From positions 215,006,942-215,070,941 of the forward strand of contig CM070874.1 of the NCBI GenBank assembly GCA_036365515.1: a DNA stretch of 64,000 nucleotides, given 5' to 3'. The notes beneath the pieces were generated by a model. That model was not told where the DNA came from, made no database searches, and saw only the letters and a program-made list of their open reading frames with translations. Source of the DNA: Torymus aiolomorphi (Eukaryota; Arthropoda; Insecta; Hymenoptera; Torymidae). Numbering within the stretch: the stretch's first letter is position 1; each line of letters opens with the position of its first letter. Positions 55,769 to 64,000 of the stretch are shown piece by piece. Both the position numbers and the translations under genes were made by a program.

Positions 55769-57896
55769 ATTTCGCTATAAAAAAAATAAGTCTGTTTAAA
55801 CTGTAGATTTTTGTAGGTGTATTAATAACATTGTAAAATTTCAGAAAATAAACAACCTTACTTTTCTATTTCTTCCACTTTATTTTTAAGTTTCAACTAT
55901 GTGCTGGAGTGAAGAAATATTTGAAGGCCTGTAAAAATAAAACTAAGCCTGTCCAATCGGTGGAAATCTTGTTAAACATTCAAAGACACATAAGACGTAA
56001 CACGAATCTGTTTAAAAAATGATCTGATTTATAGGTTTACTTTTATTTAAATATTGTTATCTAAGCTTGGTTAAACATTAGATTTTTGCAGGTACACTAG
56101 CAAAGACAAAATCAGTTTTTTACAATAATTAATGTGTCTCTAAATGCGTAAATAAATTTTCAGAAATTGAATAGGCTTGCTTTAACCTTTAGAGACTTTC
56201 AAATAATTCTTGATTCCAGCAGGCAGTTGAAAGTTAATAATAAAATGGAATAAGCAAAAAACTAAGGGTATTCATACTCTGAAATTTGGCAATATTTCGT
56301 TCCTACTGATATATGTATCTATAAAACACCAGAGATTCAACAGGGTTACCTTTTCTTATGACATTTTTTAACATTTATCTAACAATAAATAAACAAATAA
56401 GTCTCTTTACTTATTGTAGCTTTTTTATTTTACTTTTAATATGTCTTTCAATGCATAAACGAATTTTCAGAAATTGAAGAAACTTAGTGTTTTGGTTATG
56501 CATTTGCAATATTTAATAAATAATAGAGAAACAAATAAGTCTATTAATTTTTTTCGTGTCGTTCTTACGTTACTCTACTTACGTCCATGAATGCATTAAC
56601 AAATTCTCAAAAATTTGCTATTGGCATCTGGCTACCAACTTCAGTCTTATTTCGTATTTGAATTTAAATAAAGAAAAATTGTGTTTTATTTATGACGAAT
56701 TGAACTATACCTTAATATTATACTTGATCTTAACTTATCCATTTGACAAATTTAATTATAATTTGAGAAAGAAAAATCTAAAAACCTCACTCACGTGTTG
56801 CATTCACTACAATGTTCGAGACGATTCTCCCTATGTCGCGTCGTCGTCTTCATCGTCAGTTCACTTTTCTTACCCTCAAAGGAGGGAGAATAGTAGAGGG
56901 TGGGGCTACAGTGAAATTTTAACAGCTATTGGTGGAAAGTTTAGGCTCCACCGATATGGTCATTGTCTTGTAGAAGAGCGCATATGGTTGCGTGGATGGC
57001 TAATTAGAGATAGACAACTGGTCATCAGCTCCAGACAGAATAAGGATTTCCCCGACTTAATGATATTTACACTTTCCACGCAACGGGGTATACATCGAGA
57101 CAGCGGTTGATAGACATTCGACGCCAAGACGATTGTATCATAGGTCTTAAAAGTTTAGAATCGGGTTTAAGCGGTGAGAACTATTAAGCGAAGGATGATT
57201 CAGAAAGATATAAAACTATTTGTGTTTAATGAGGATAGACAACAAGAAAAGGTCTCTTAATCAGTGCAGTGAGGAAAATATTTTGGGATACATACCCGTA
57301 CCGCAGGGATAACCCTCAAAGGAATTAAAAGAAAATAAGGAAAATATACGTTAGACGAGACCGGGTCTACTTAGACAACTTTTTACATTTTATTTTTTTT
57401 TTACAAAATAACTATAAATTTAATGAATAAAACGTTTTCAATATTTCAAAGTAAGTACTCCATCGAGAGAATATCTATGATTTTTTTCAAACTTGTAGGA
57501 TGACCTCAAAAAAGCTATAATCAATTTTTTGACCGGACGGTTTTTGCCCAACCTGACCCACAAGCGGGGTAGGTTGACCAAGGATCTGGGATTAACTCAC
57601 CGACGATAAATCTTCGAATAAAATACAAGAATTAACGATATTATTATATTAAATAAACAATTAAACTCGAGAACATGAAATTGAACATATAATAAATAAT
57701 TCAACAACAAAATAAGCTATATAATGAGCAAACATCTATAAAAGATCCAACTTTCATTAGCACTGTTTCTATAAGGCTCTGTTGGGTTTTCTGTGTTATA
57801 TCAAACCATTTGTATTTAGTAATGAAGTGATTATATGAACGGCGAGCTCAGAGCTTGACTAGTGGGGAGACTAATATTGCAACTATATGGGAACTA
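55769..57896. other. AT-rich stretch, no supported gene
   Basis: A 184-codon frame at 56556-57110 exists but shows no recognisable domain, and its first half is compositional. A slightly GC-richer block at 56800-57120 reads unlike its surroundings; identity unknown. Confidence 0.4.
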
Positions 57897-59190
57897 CGAG
57901 GGTCATTTGATAAGTACCTAGCCTACAAATGAAAACACCAAAATTTTACAAAAAATAAAATTTATTTTTCAATGTAGTCTCCTTTTAGTTGAATACACTT
58001 GGTCCAGCGGTGTTCCAATTTTTGTAACCCCGTTGAAAAAAATGTTTTCTCTTGGTTTGCAAAATAGGCCTCCGTGGTGGCGATTATTTCGTTATTGGAG
58101 TGGAATCTCTTCCCGGCAAGCGAATTTTTTAGGTTCGGAAACAAAAAAAAGTCGCACGGAGCCAAATCTGGAGAATACGGTGGATGGGGCAGCAGTCCGT
58201 AGCGTAATTCGACCAATTTAGCCGTGGCGAGTGCAGAAGTGTGAGCCGGTGCATTATCGTGGTGGAAAAGCACTTTCTTTTTAGACAAATGGGGTCGTTT
58301 TTCTTCTAACACGGCGTCAAATCGGCTCAATAGTTCAGCGTAGTACTGTCCTGTGACCGTTTTGCCCTTCTCCAGATAGTCAATAAAAATCACACCTTGA
58401 GAATCCCAGAAAACAGTGGCCATCACCTTTCCGGCCGACGGGACCGTCTTCGCCTTCTTCGGAGCAGGTTCACCGGGTAAGGTCCACTGTTTTGACTGCT
58501 CCTTGGTCTCTGGAGTGTAGTAGTGAATCCATGTTTCGTCGACGGTCACGTAACGACGCAAAAACTCTTTTGGATTGCGATTAAACAGCTCCAAACACTG
58601 CTCTGAACTGGTCACACGGATGCGCTTGTTGTCTGCAGTCAGCAAACGCGGCACCCACCTTGCTGACAGCTTCCTCATGCCTAAAATCTCATGTAGGATA
58701 TGCCACACGCGTTCTTCTGAGATGCCTACTATCGCAGCTATCTCGTGCACCTTTAATCGGCGGTCTGACAAAACGATATCGTGTATTTTTGTCACGTTCT
58801 CCTCCGTATTGGCTGTTTTCGGAGCACCTGGGCGTGGATCATCAAAAACCGACGTACGACCACGTTGAAACTCGTTATACCAAAATTTAACGGTCGCCAT
58901 CGAAGGAGAAGCATCCCCATACACTGCATCCAAGCGTTCTTTAATTTCACTGCGCGATTTCCCTTCTAAAAACAAGAATCGAATCACCGACCGATATTGC
59001 TCTTTCTCCATTTTTTCAAAAATCAACGGACACATTTGCTTTCACACGATTTCAAAAATAAACTACAACTCCGATCCGGCTGAAATTTCGTCTGTAACCG
59101 TTTACAGGAAGATACTGCACTGTAGTGTATTTCTGGTGCGATAGTGGCACCATCTGGCGGTGAGGCTAGGTACTTGTCAAATGACCCTCG
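57897..59190 (-). mobile_element. mariner transposon, apparently complete
   Basis: Terminal inverted repeats of about 28 bp (CGAGGGTCATTTGATAAGTA at the left; the right end differs by one T/C in that span) immediately flanked by TA on both sides (57895-57896 and 59191-59192), the mariner target duplication. It encloses one intact transposase gene. The flanks (ACTATATGGGAAC and TATGGGATACTGG) belong to an older repeat into which it jumped. Confidence 0.95.
57962..59035 (-). CDS. mariner transposase (DD34D), intact
   Basis: 357 codons, no stop or frameshift. An N-terminal helix-turn-helix pair binds the inverted repeats (KFWYNEFQRGR, then the second HTH at VHEIAAIVGISEERV); linker motif WVPRLLT; catalytic Asp at about 166 (VTVDETWIH), 260 (FHHDNAPAHT) and 295 (PCDFFLFP) with 34 residues between the last two, and the hallmark YSPDLAP. 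The start may be ATG 59035 or the in-frame ATG nine codons later (MEKEQYRS), which better fits the usual length of about 345-350. It cuts and pastes the element at TA sites. Confidence 0.95.
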   Translation of the reverse strand: MCPLIFEKMEKEQYRSVIRFLFLEGKSRSEIKERLDAVYGDASPSMATVKFWYNEFQRGRTSVFDDPRPGAPKTANTEENVTKIHDIVLSDRRLKVHEIAAIVGISEERVWHILHEILGMRKLSARWVPRLLTADNKRIRVTSSEQCLELFNRNPKEFLRRYVTVDETWIHYYTPETKEQSKQWTLPGEPAPKKAKTVPSAGKVMATVFWDSQGVIFIDYLEKGKTVTGQYYAELLSRFDAVLEEKRPHLSKKKVLFHHDNAPAHTSALATAKLVELRYGLLPHPPYSPDLAPCDFFLFPNLKNSLAGKRFHSNNEIIATTEAYFANQEKTFFSTGLQKLEHRWTKCIQLKGDYIEK

Positions 59191-59429
59191 TATATGGGAT
59201 ACTGGTGGGAATACTATGGCCCGATTCCAGCTCGAATTCGGCTCAGGCGCCGGGGCCGAGTATCTTCCATATATTGCTTTAATGTGGCTTGCAATGGCCC
59301 ATATATTGCCCATACTTGTCCAACACTGTGGGCAATGTATGGCCCACAAATTTTTTTTTGCGCGGGATTTCATAGTTATTTTATTTGTTTAAGACACAAA
59401 TAATTATTTTTAATATTAATTTGTTTGAC

Positions 59430-59515
59430 ATGTTCAGCCGATAAAGCAGGATTAATTATAAAATATGAGTATTACACTATCTTCATAAAAAACAAAAGCA
59501 AATAAAATATTATGT
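59430..59515 (+). pseudogene. Diverged copy of the signal-peptide mini-ORF
   Basis: LICLTCSADKAGLI here parallels LTLCSADKTGLV at 39264-39300, and the following 100 bp also share TTAATTTCTA and ATGAG-type landmarks. The initiator region is lost (TAA upstream in frame). Same strand, about 20 kb away. Confidence 0.4.
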
Positions 59516-59976
59516 AAACACAAATATCAGTGGCAGCTAATAAAAACATTTACATTAATTTCTAAAGGTAAAATGAGTATACATAAAATTATATGCCCAT
59601 GAAACTAAACGTTTCAACTTTAAAATTTTTATCTCAAAATTGAAAGAGGGTAATTCTTACTATATTCACTTCATAAATCGCGATTATTCGAAAAATTAGT
59701 TCAAACTCAAAACAATTGGCCAGCGTATCTGACTAATTTTATATTTCTGCAGAGCTCGCTGTAAATTAACCTCAATAAAAAATAAAAGCAAGTAAACAAC
59801 GCGCGAGCGTATCGCGCGTCATTTCCATTTTCTAGTGACATATACATAAAACCGTTCCCGAAAAATTACGATTTAAAAAGAGGGCTAAAACAATTTTAAC
59901 AGTTTTAACCTCAAATATCTCTGAAATTTATAAACTAATTATTTTACCCTAAAAAGTCATGTAATATAGTATATTG
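59516..59976. other. AT-rich spacer
   Basis: No ORF or repeat supportable, apart from CGCGCGAGCG-like GC islets near 59800. Confidence 0.5.
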
Positions 59977-60458
59977 TGTGCCAAGGGCGTAAAGTGTGTC
60001 TTTTTAGACCGAGTGTGGGGTTGCAGTACGAGTCGAAGGTGAGGTAGCACGAGCCGAAGGTGCGTTCGCGAACCGAAGACGAGTACTACAACCACACGAG
60101 GTCAAAAAACCCACTTAGCCCTTGGTGCATACCATATTTTTTGTACCGCAAGTATAGATTTTTGCGTTTTTTCAAAATATCGATGATTTTCTTAAACATT
60201 CTTGAAAACTCCATTCAAAAACAATAGCGGGCGCTTTTCGATTTTTTACCGCCCGCTACTGCGAGCAGCGGGCGCTTTTCGATTTTTACCGCCCGCTACT
60301 GCAAGCAGCGGACACTTTTCGATTTTTACCGTCCGTTACGGCGAGTAGCGGGCGCTTTTCAGTTTTTATCGCCCGCTGGTCGACAAGCGATCGCTTTCGG
60401 TTCTATTAACAGGTTCAAAAAACACGAAAATCGTGCTTGCGGTACAAAAAATAATATA
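59977..60458. repeat. Nested inverted-repeat element enclosing a hairpin minisatellite
   Basis: First palindrome 59977-60129: GTGCCAAGGGC against GCCCTTGGTGC, with GTACTACAACC/GGTTGCAGTAC inside and CCGAAGG or CGAAGAC near the apex. A second pair follows: TTTTTTGTACCGCAAG at 60137 against CTTGCGGTACAAAAAA at 60435. The minisatellite lies between this second pair. Confidence 0.82.
60226..60386. repeat. Four tandem 40-bp units, each a hairpin
   Basis: Units begin at 60226, 60267, 60307 and 60347. Each holds AGCGGGCG, CTTTTCGATTTTT and CGCCCGCT, so each can fold on itself. In the third unit both arms have changed together (GCGGACA and TGTCC-like GTCCGT), largely preserving the stem. Confidence 0.88.
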
Positions 60459-60460
60459 CA

Positions 60461-61010
60461 AACTCTACATCTCCGTCAAATTTCAAAGTAATTCAATTTT
60501 ACTCTACTTATTGTGCGACATAGAAAGTCATTTCCAGAAATACCAAAATTTTAAATATCAAATATTTCAAAAACTTACCATATAATCTGGATGAAATTTG
60601 ACATAGGTATTGCCTATATCGCATACGATATAGTCTATAAATTTGAGAAATTACGATTTTGAAAAAACGTAAAAATTTGTAACCCTAAATATCTCTAAAA
60701 ATTATGAGATAATTCTTTTTAAAGGATTTATACGATAAATATATAAACTCTACATCTCCATAAAATTTGAACATGATTAAACCAATTTTTTTTTCTCTAG
60801 TTATCACGCGACAAATACCAAATATCTCAAAAAGTAACTGAACGATCTTGATGAAAATTCGCACATATATTATCTATATCACACACAAAATTTCCTATAA
60901 ATTTGGAGCTGATTCATCGGGCTGTTCTCGAGAAATTACAATATGAAAAAAGGTTGAAAAGCGACTTTCACGCAGAAAAGTAGAGGCGCGCAATCTCAAA
61001 AACTAAATTC
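60461..61010 (+). repeat. Two-unit tandem repeat, about 281 bp
   Basis: AAACTCTACATCTCC occurs near 60468 and 60749, followed in both by AAATTT, GACA, AAATATC-CAAA, GATGAAA and CTATATC-CATAC/CACAC landmarks at similar spacing. Non-coding. Confidence 0.7.
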
Positions 61011-61332
61011 TTTATGAATTAATCCAAAACCCAAAGAAACTTAGCGAATTGAAGTAAATGGAGAAGATGGGAGCACCGATACGGGTTGGTGATTTGATTT
61101 TAAAGTTTGAGAGATTTTCAATACTAAATTTCGAAACCTACATACGTGAGGAAAGCAAGTTCAAAGTAGATATTACACGTCACGAAGACATGGTAGTAAC
61201 AAAATTTTGATTAAAAATGTTTGAGCTGTGTGTGCGGCTCAATATGTGCGGTATATCGTGGTCGGATGATAATATAGCCACAAACGGCGAATCCATCCGA
61301 ACACTGTTGAGCGCTCCGCTGACTTGGCCATA
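61011..61332. other. Spacer, nothing recognised
   Basis: Mixed-composition DNA without a supported ORF. Confidence 0.5.
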
Positions 61333-61993
61333 GTTTCCAACTTCTGCTTATTTCTCTCAAGATTAATTTTATCAAGTGCAAAAAAGTTATAGGTAATTCT
61401 GATGTAAAATTTTACGGTCTACAACTTTTATTCGAAACTTTTTTCGATGTCCCTTGTCGTTCTCGAGTTATAAGCAAAAAACTGCTTGCGGGGGTGATTC
61501 TCTTTGCAAAATTACGGGTGAGCCCGGTGTTTTTGGCAGCCGCATTTATTACCATCGTTTTTTAACTATATCGTTTTTCACCATGCAATATGAGAAAAAT
61601 TCATCAGGCCAGCGCGACATATGTGAATGCGCTTGCGTACGAACCCGCATAGCGCAGTGCACTATAAGGAAAATTTTGTGATGCAAACTTTGTAGAAAAA
61701 TCACAAGCAACTCGACATGTCGGGTAGACATCTGCATTTTGTATATTTGGTAAAACACACCGTCTAAAAACGATAGTAAAAAGTGCAGCATCCAAAAACG
61801 CTGGCGTCACCCCTAATTTAGCAAAGAAACTACCCCCGAAAACGGTTTTTCGTTTATAACTCACGAACGATGAGAGTTATCAAAAAAGTCCCAAACAAAA
61901 GTTGTAGAGCGTGAAATTTTACACAAGAATAACCTATTACTTTTTTGTTTTTAATAAAATTAAGTTTGGGAAAAGCACGCGGAAGTTGCAAAC
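61333..61993. repeat. Foldback element, about 660 bp
   Basis: Arms of about 240 bp: GTTTCCAACTTCTGC at the left against GCGGAAGTTGCAAAC at the right; inside, TACAACTTTTATTCG / CAAAAGTTGTAGAG, GAGTTATAA / TTATAACTC and GGGTGAGCC / GGCGTCACCC. Two weakly related short frames on opposite strands arise from the mirror symmetry and are not genes. Confidence 0.82.
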
Positions 61994-62154
61994 CGCGAGC
62001 GCGTCGGCGGTATTATTATACTATATATATCTTCCTATATATATTTTTAACTTGAATAGTTATATAAATGTATAGCAAGATTGTGATTAGTGACCTCGAA
62101 AGCCCTCTATAAAAATATTAAGCAAAATCTAAGCTTTCTTCGAACTTTTGACAA

Positions 62155-62600
62155 CAGAAAGGTGATTCCTTTAGGGCAAGGCTTTTGTTAATAGTCAAAG
62201 AACCTTCCAACTTTAAACAATATGGATTTATCGATACAAAAGTATTGCACTATGGACAAAGAGGTGATTCCTCCTAGGCAAGGCTCTTGTTAACAGTCAA
62301 AGAACCTTACAAATATACAATGTGGATATCTCAGGCGTAAAATTTTTCCATAATTCCGTTGAAAAAACTTTCAGAAGGATTAAATGTATAGTCAGAAGCA
62401 ATTACTTTGGAAAACCTTTAAAAGGATATAAATAGAATACCGTGATTAAAAAAGCCTTGGATCCCCCAAGGCAAGGCTTATGTTAACAGTCAAGGAACCT
62501 TCATACTTTAAGAAAGGAAAAGCAAAAAGGTGGTTCCTCCAGGGCAAGGCCTATGTTAATAGTCAAGAAATCTTCAAACTTTAACAAAAGAAAAGTAAAT
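62155..62600 (+). repeat. Degenerate repeat with GGCAAGGC-TGTTAA-AGTCAA core, four copies
   Basis: Copies near 62173, 62277, 62469 and 62541 share GGCAAGGCT, TGTTAAYAGTCAA and AACCTTC/AATCTTC, preceded by GGTGATTCCT or GGTGGTTCCT. They directly precede the helicase remnant and may belong to the same Helitron. Confidence 0.8.
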
Positions 62601-62664
62601 TACGTATTACCTTTAGATTTAAATAATATTGAAAAGCATTTGTAAAATTAGATTCTGATAAAAA

Positions 62665-63018
62665 AACATTGAGAAAAGCAGCCATTATAATTTGGGACGA
62701 AGCTTCAGTGATTCCAAAAAAAGCCTTAAAATTATTGATAACACTCTAGATGTCACTTGCAAGGATGGACCTTTTGGAGAAAAGTTAATTGTTTTAGGTG
62801 GAGATTTTCGACAAATTTTACCAGTAGTTAAAAGTCAATGTAGGAATACTATTATAGGAGAAACTGTCAAAAGTTCGTACCTTTGGCCATTACTTAATAT
62901 TTCTAATTTAAAAGTAAATATTCGTACACAAAATAAAGGTTTTGCTACATTTTTATTAAATATTGGAGAAGGTATAATTAATATATTTTTGATTTCTGAT
63001 AAATGGATTATAAATTAG
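62665..63018 (+). pseudogene. Helitron (PIF1-like) helicase fragment
   Basis: IIIWDEASVIPKKAL (Walker B-type WDEA motif) in one frame, then FGEKLIVLGGDFRQILPVV (helicase motif III region) in the next; a one-base frameshift near 62725 separates them. Similarity continues to NIRTQNKGF and fades. This is the C-terminal helicase half of Rep/Hel proteins; the Rep HUH nuclease part is not in the window. An isolated PIF1 helicase gene is possible, but the nearby Helitron terminus argues for a transposon. Confidence 0.8.
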
Positions 63019-63188
63019 GTTTGCCATGAAGTTTATAAAAACATTATCAAAAATTATTATAGAAAATATATTTATAGATTTATTCTCTCAACAAAAGTAA
63101 TCAGCCATTAATTAATCCTTATTCGATAATTTTATATATAAAAATCATTACATTTTTCTTAATGGATGGTTGGCGAACGGAGCGAGCA

Positions 63189-63208
63189 GGGGGCCGAAGC
63201 CCCACTAG
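63189..63208 (+). mobile_element. Helitron 3' terminus: hairpin plus CTAG
   Basis: The hairpin GGGGC-CGAA-GCCCC (63190-63203) is followed by A and CTAG at 63205-63208, then T: the terminal hairpin and CTRR end of Helitrons, which insert between A and T. It lies about 190 bp after the helicase remnant on the same strand. Confidence 0.75.
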
Positions 63209-63507
63209 TAATGCTATATACTTATAATACTATATATGTTGAGAGGGTTCACGAAGTCATACTCACTTTTCTGTACAGTTGGCACTACCGAGTTTCGCTT
63301 AGCCTATCTCGTGATTCTGCTGCATGTGCAAGCGTATTCACATGTTTTCCTGGCCTTAAATAAACATATTTTATATTTAGACCTATATGCATCCCATAGA
63401 ACCACTTTCAAAAGTATTTTATTTGTTTGAAAATTCAGATATCTTGTTTACTATTTTGTATTCCGTTGTCATTACAAAATTTTTTAGTTATCCGGATCGA
63501 AAGAAAA

Positions 63508-63552
63508 AACCCCTGCCAATTCATTGGCACGTAGCTTCCTCAAACTTAATTT
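63508..63552 (+). repeat. Direct repeat, copy 1
   Basis: AAAACCCCTGCCAATTCATT then GGCACGTAGCTTCCTCAAACT; a second copy at 63917-63960 has a few substitutions. Confidence 0.8.
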
Positions 63553-63916
63553 ATTGATCCCTTTAATTAATTTTTACTTCTAATGTTTAAAATTTAATAC
63601 TTTATCTTGTACGGTTAGACTAACAAGGAGAAGGTCATGGGTCCGGATTTAGCTTAAACTGTGGTATATGTTTTTGGATATACAAATATGAAGAAAGCTG
63701 CAATATTAGACCCTAACGCTAAAAAAAAAACTGAAGTTCTGGGAACTTTTAGCTTAATTGTGAAGAAAGTGTTGAAAAAAACCTTCTCTAAAAATGGCAA
63801 ATATTAAACTTTAGAAAGTCTTAAATATAATTTCAAGTAGAGAAAATAAAACCAGAGAAAACGAGCTTTCATTTGCGTTTTTAAAAAATAAAAAATATCG
63901 ATTCCTTCCAAAGTTA

Positions 63917-63960
63917 TAAAACCGCTGCCAATTCTTTGGCACTTAGCTTCTTCAAACTAA
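63917..63960 (+). repeat. Direct repeat, copy 2
   Basis: AAAACCGCTGCCAATTCTTT then GGCACTTAGCTTCTTCAAACT, about 409 bp from copy 1. It suggests an unrecognised repeat family with a unit of about 410 bp running off the window. Confidence 0.75.
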
Positions 63961-64000
63961 TTAATAGTTTCCTAATTAAAAATTGAAATTCTAAAAATAC

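Noticed and set aside
55503..55780. Cys/Val- and Thr/His-rich ORFs
   Set aside because: Translation of the (AC)n microsatellite.
56556..57110. 184-codon plus-strand ORF
   Set aside because: No recognisable motif, skewed composition in its first half and no splice or promoter context; treated as chance.
57280..57330. CCGCAGGGATAAC, resembling a conserved 28S rRNA phrase
   Set aside because: Only about 13 bases match and the flanks do not continue as 28S rRNA.
61454..61864. Facing ORFs of 75-86 codons at 61.5-61.9 kb
   Set aside because: Their weak similarity on opposite strands results from the inverted-repeat arms.
62692..63018. Free-standing PIF1 helicase gene
   Set aside because: Frameshifted, truncated and next to a Helitron terminus; better explained as a transposon remnant.

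Overview
The window looks like repeat-dense, AT-rich nuclear DNA from an arthropod, most likely an insect. The reasons are the mix of elements (Ty1/copia, Ty3/gypsy, Penelope-like, mariner and Helitron elements plus an errantivirus-type envelope gene) and a broken copy of a eukaryotic splicing-factor gene. The order cannot be decided from the sequence. No rRNA or tRNA gene, no CRISPR array and no clearly functional host gene was found. It reads as a graveyard of nested mobile elements with a few young insertions.

Layout. 1-2.07 kb: decayed member of an unnamed, repetitive arthropod protein family. 2.1-6.9 kb: minisatellites, a dispersed repeat, a small foldback and AT-rich filler. 7.0-16.19 kb (minus strand): a protein gene with ten tandem zinc-knuckle-like motifs, split two codons after its predicted ATG by a 7.2-kb Copia element with two LTRs, a 5-bp target duplication and a predicted intron in gag. 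17.5-18.2 kb: possible solo LTR. 19.8-23.26 kb (minus): GC-rich, 5'-truncated Gypsy element abutting an eight-unit satellite. 24.2-28.25 kb: Penelope element A, two truncated copies joined head to head. 28.4-31.8 kb: tandem array of about 985-bp units, each itself an inverted repeat. 32.9-33.7 kb: retro-pseudogene of the U2 snRNP protein SF3A3. 37.2-37.8 kb: CpG-rich tandem monomers. 39.2 kb: tiny signal-peptide-like ORF with a diverged relative at 59.4 kb. 40.3-41.3 kb: 1-kb foldback. 41.9-51.6 kb (minus): errantivirus-type envelope gene split by a 7.9-kb Penelope array (three copies, one ORF intact) flanked by a 14-bp target duplication. 52.4-55.3 kb: cluster of foldbacks with GCGAAGC-type apices. 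57.9-59.2 kb: apparently intact mariner. 60-62 kb: more foldbacks and a hairpin minisatellite. 62.2-63.2 kb: 3' end of a Helitron with a helicase remnant.

Relationships. The genes do not form a pathway; the logic is nesting. Copia lies inside the zinc-knuckle gene, the Penelope array inside env, and mariner inside an older repeat. High copy-to-copy identity, intact ORFs and perfect target duplications mark the Copia, Penelope B and mariner insertions as the youngest layer. Hammerhead-ribozyme motifs occur in all five Penelope repeat ends. The least expected signals are a strand-specific GCGAC word repeated about 44 times through the Copia element in all reading frames, the tandem foldback array, and the cluster of unrelated palindromes sharing one hairpin apex.
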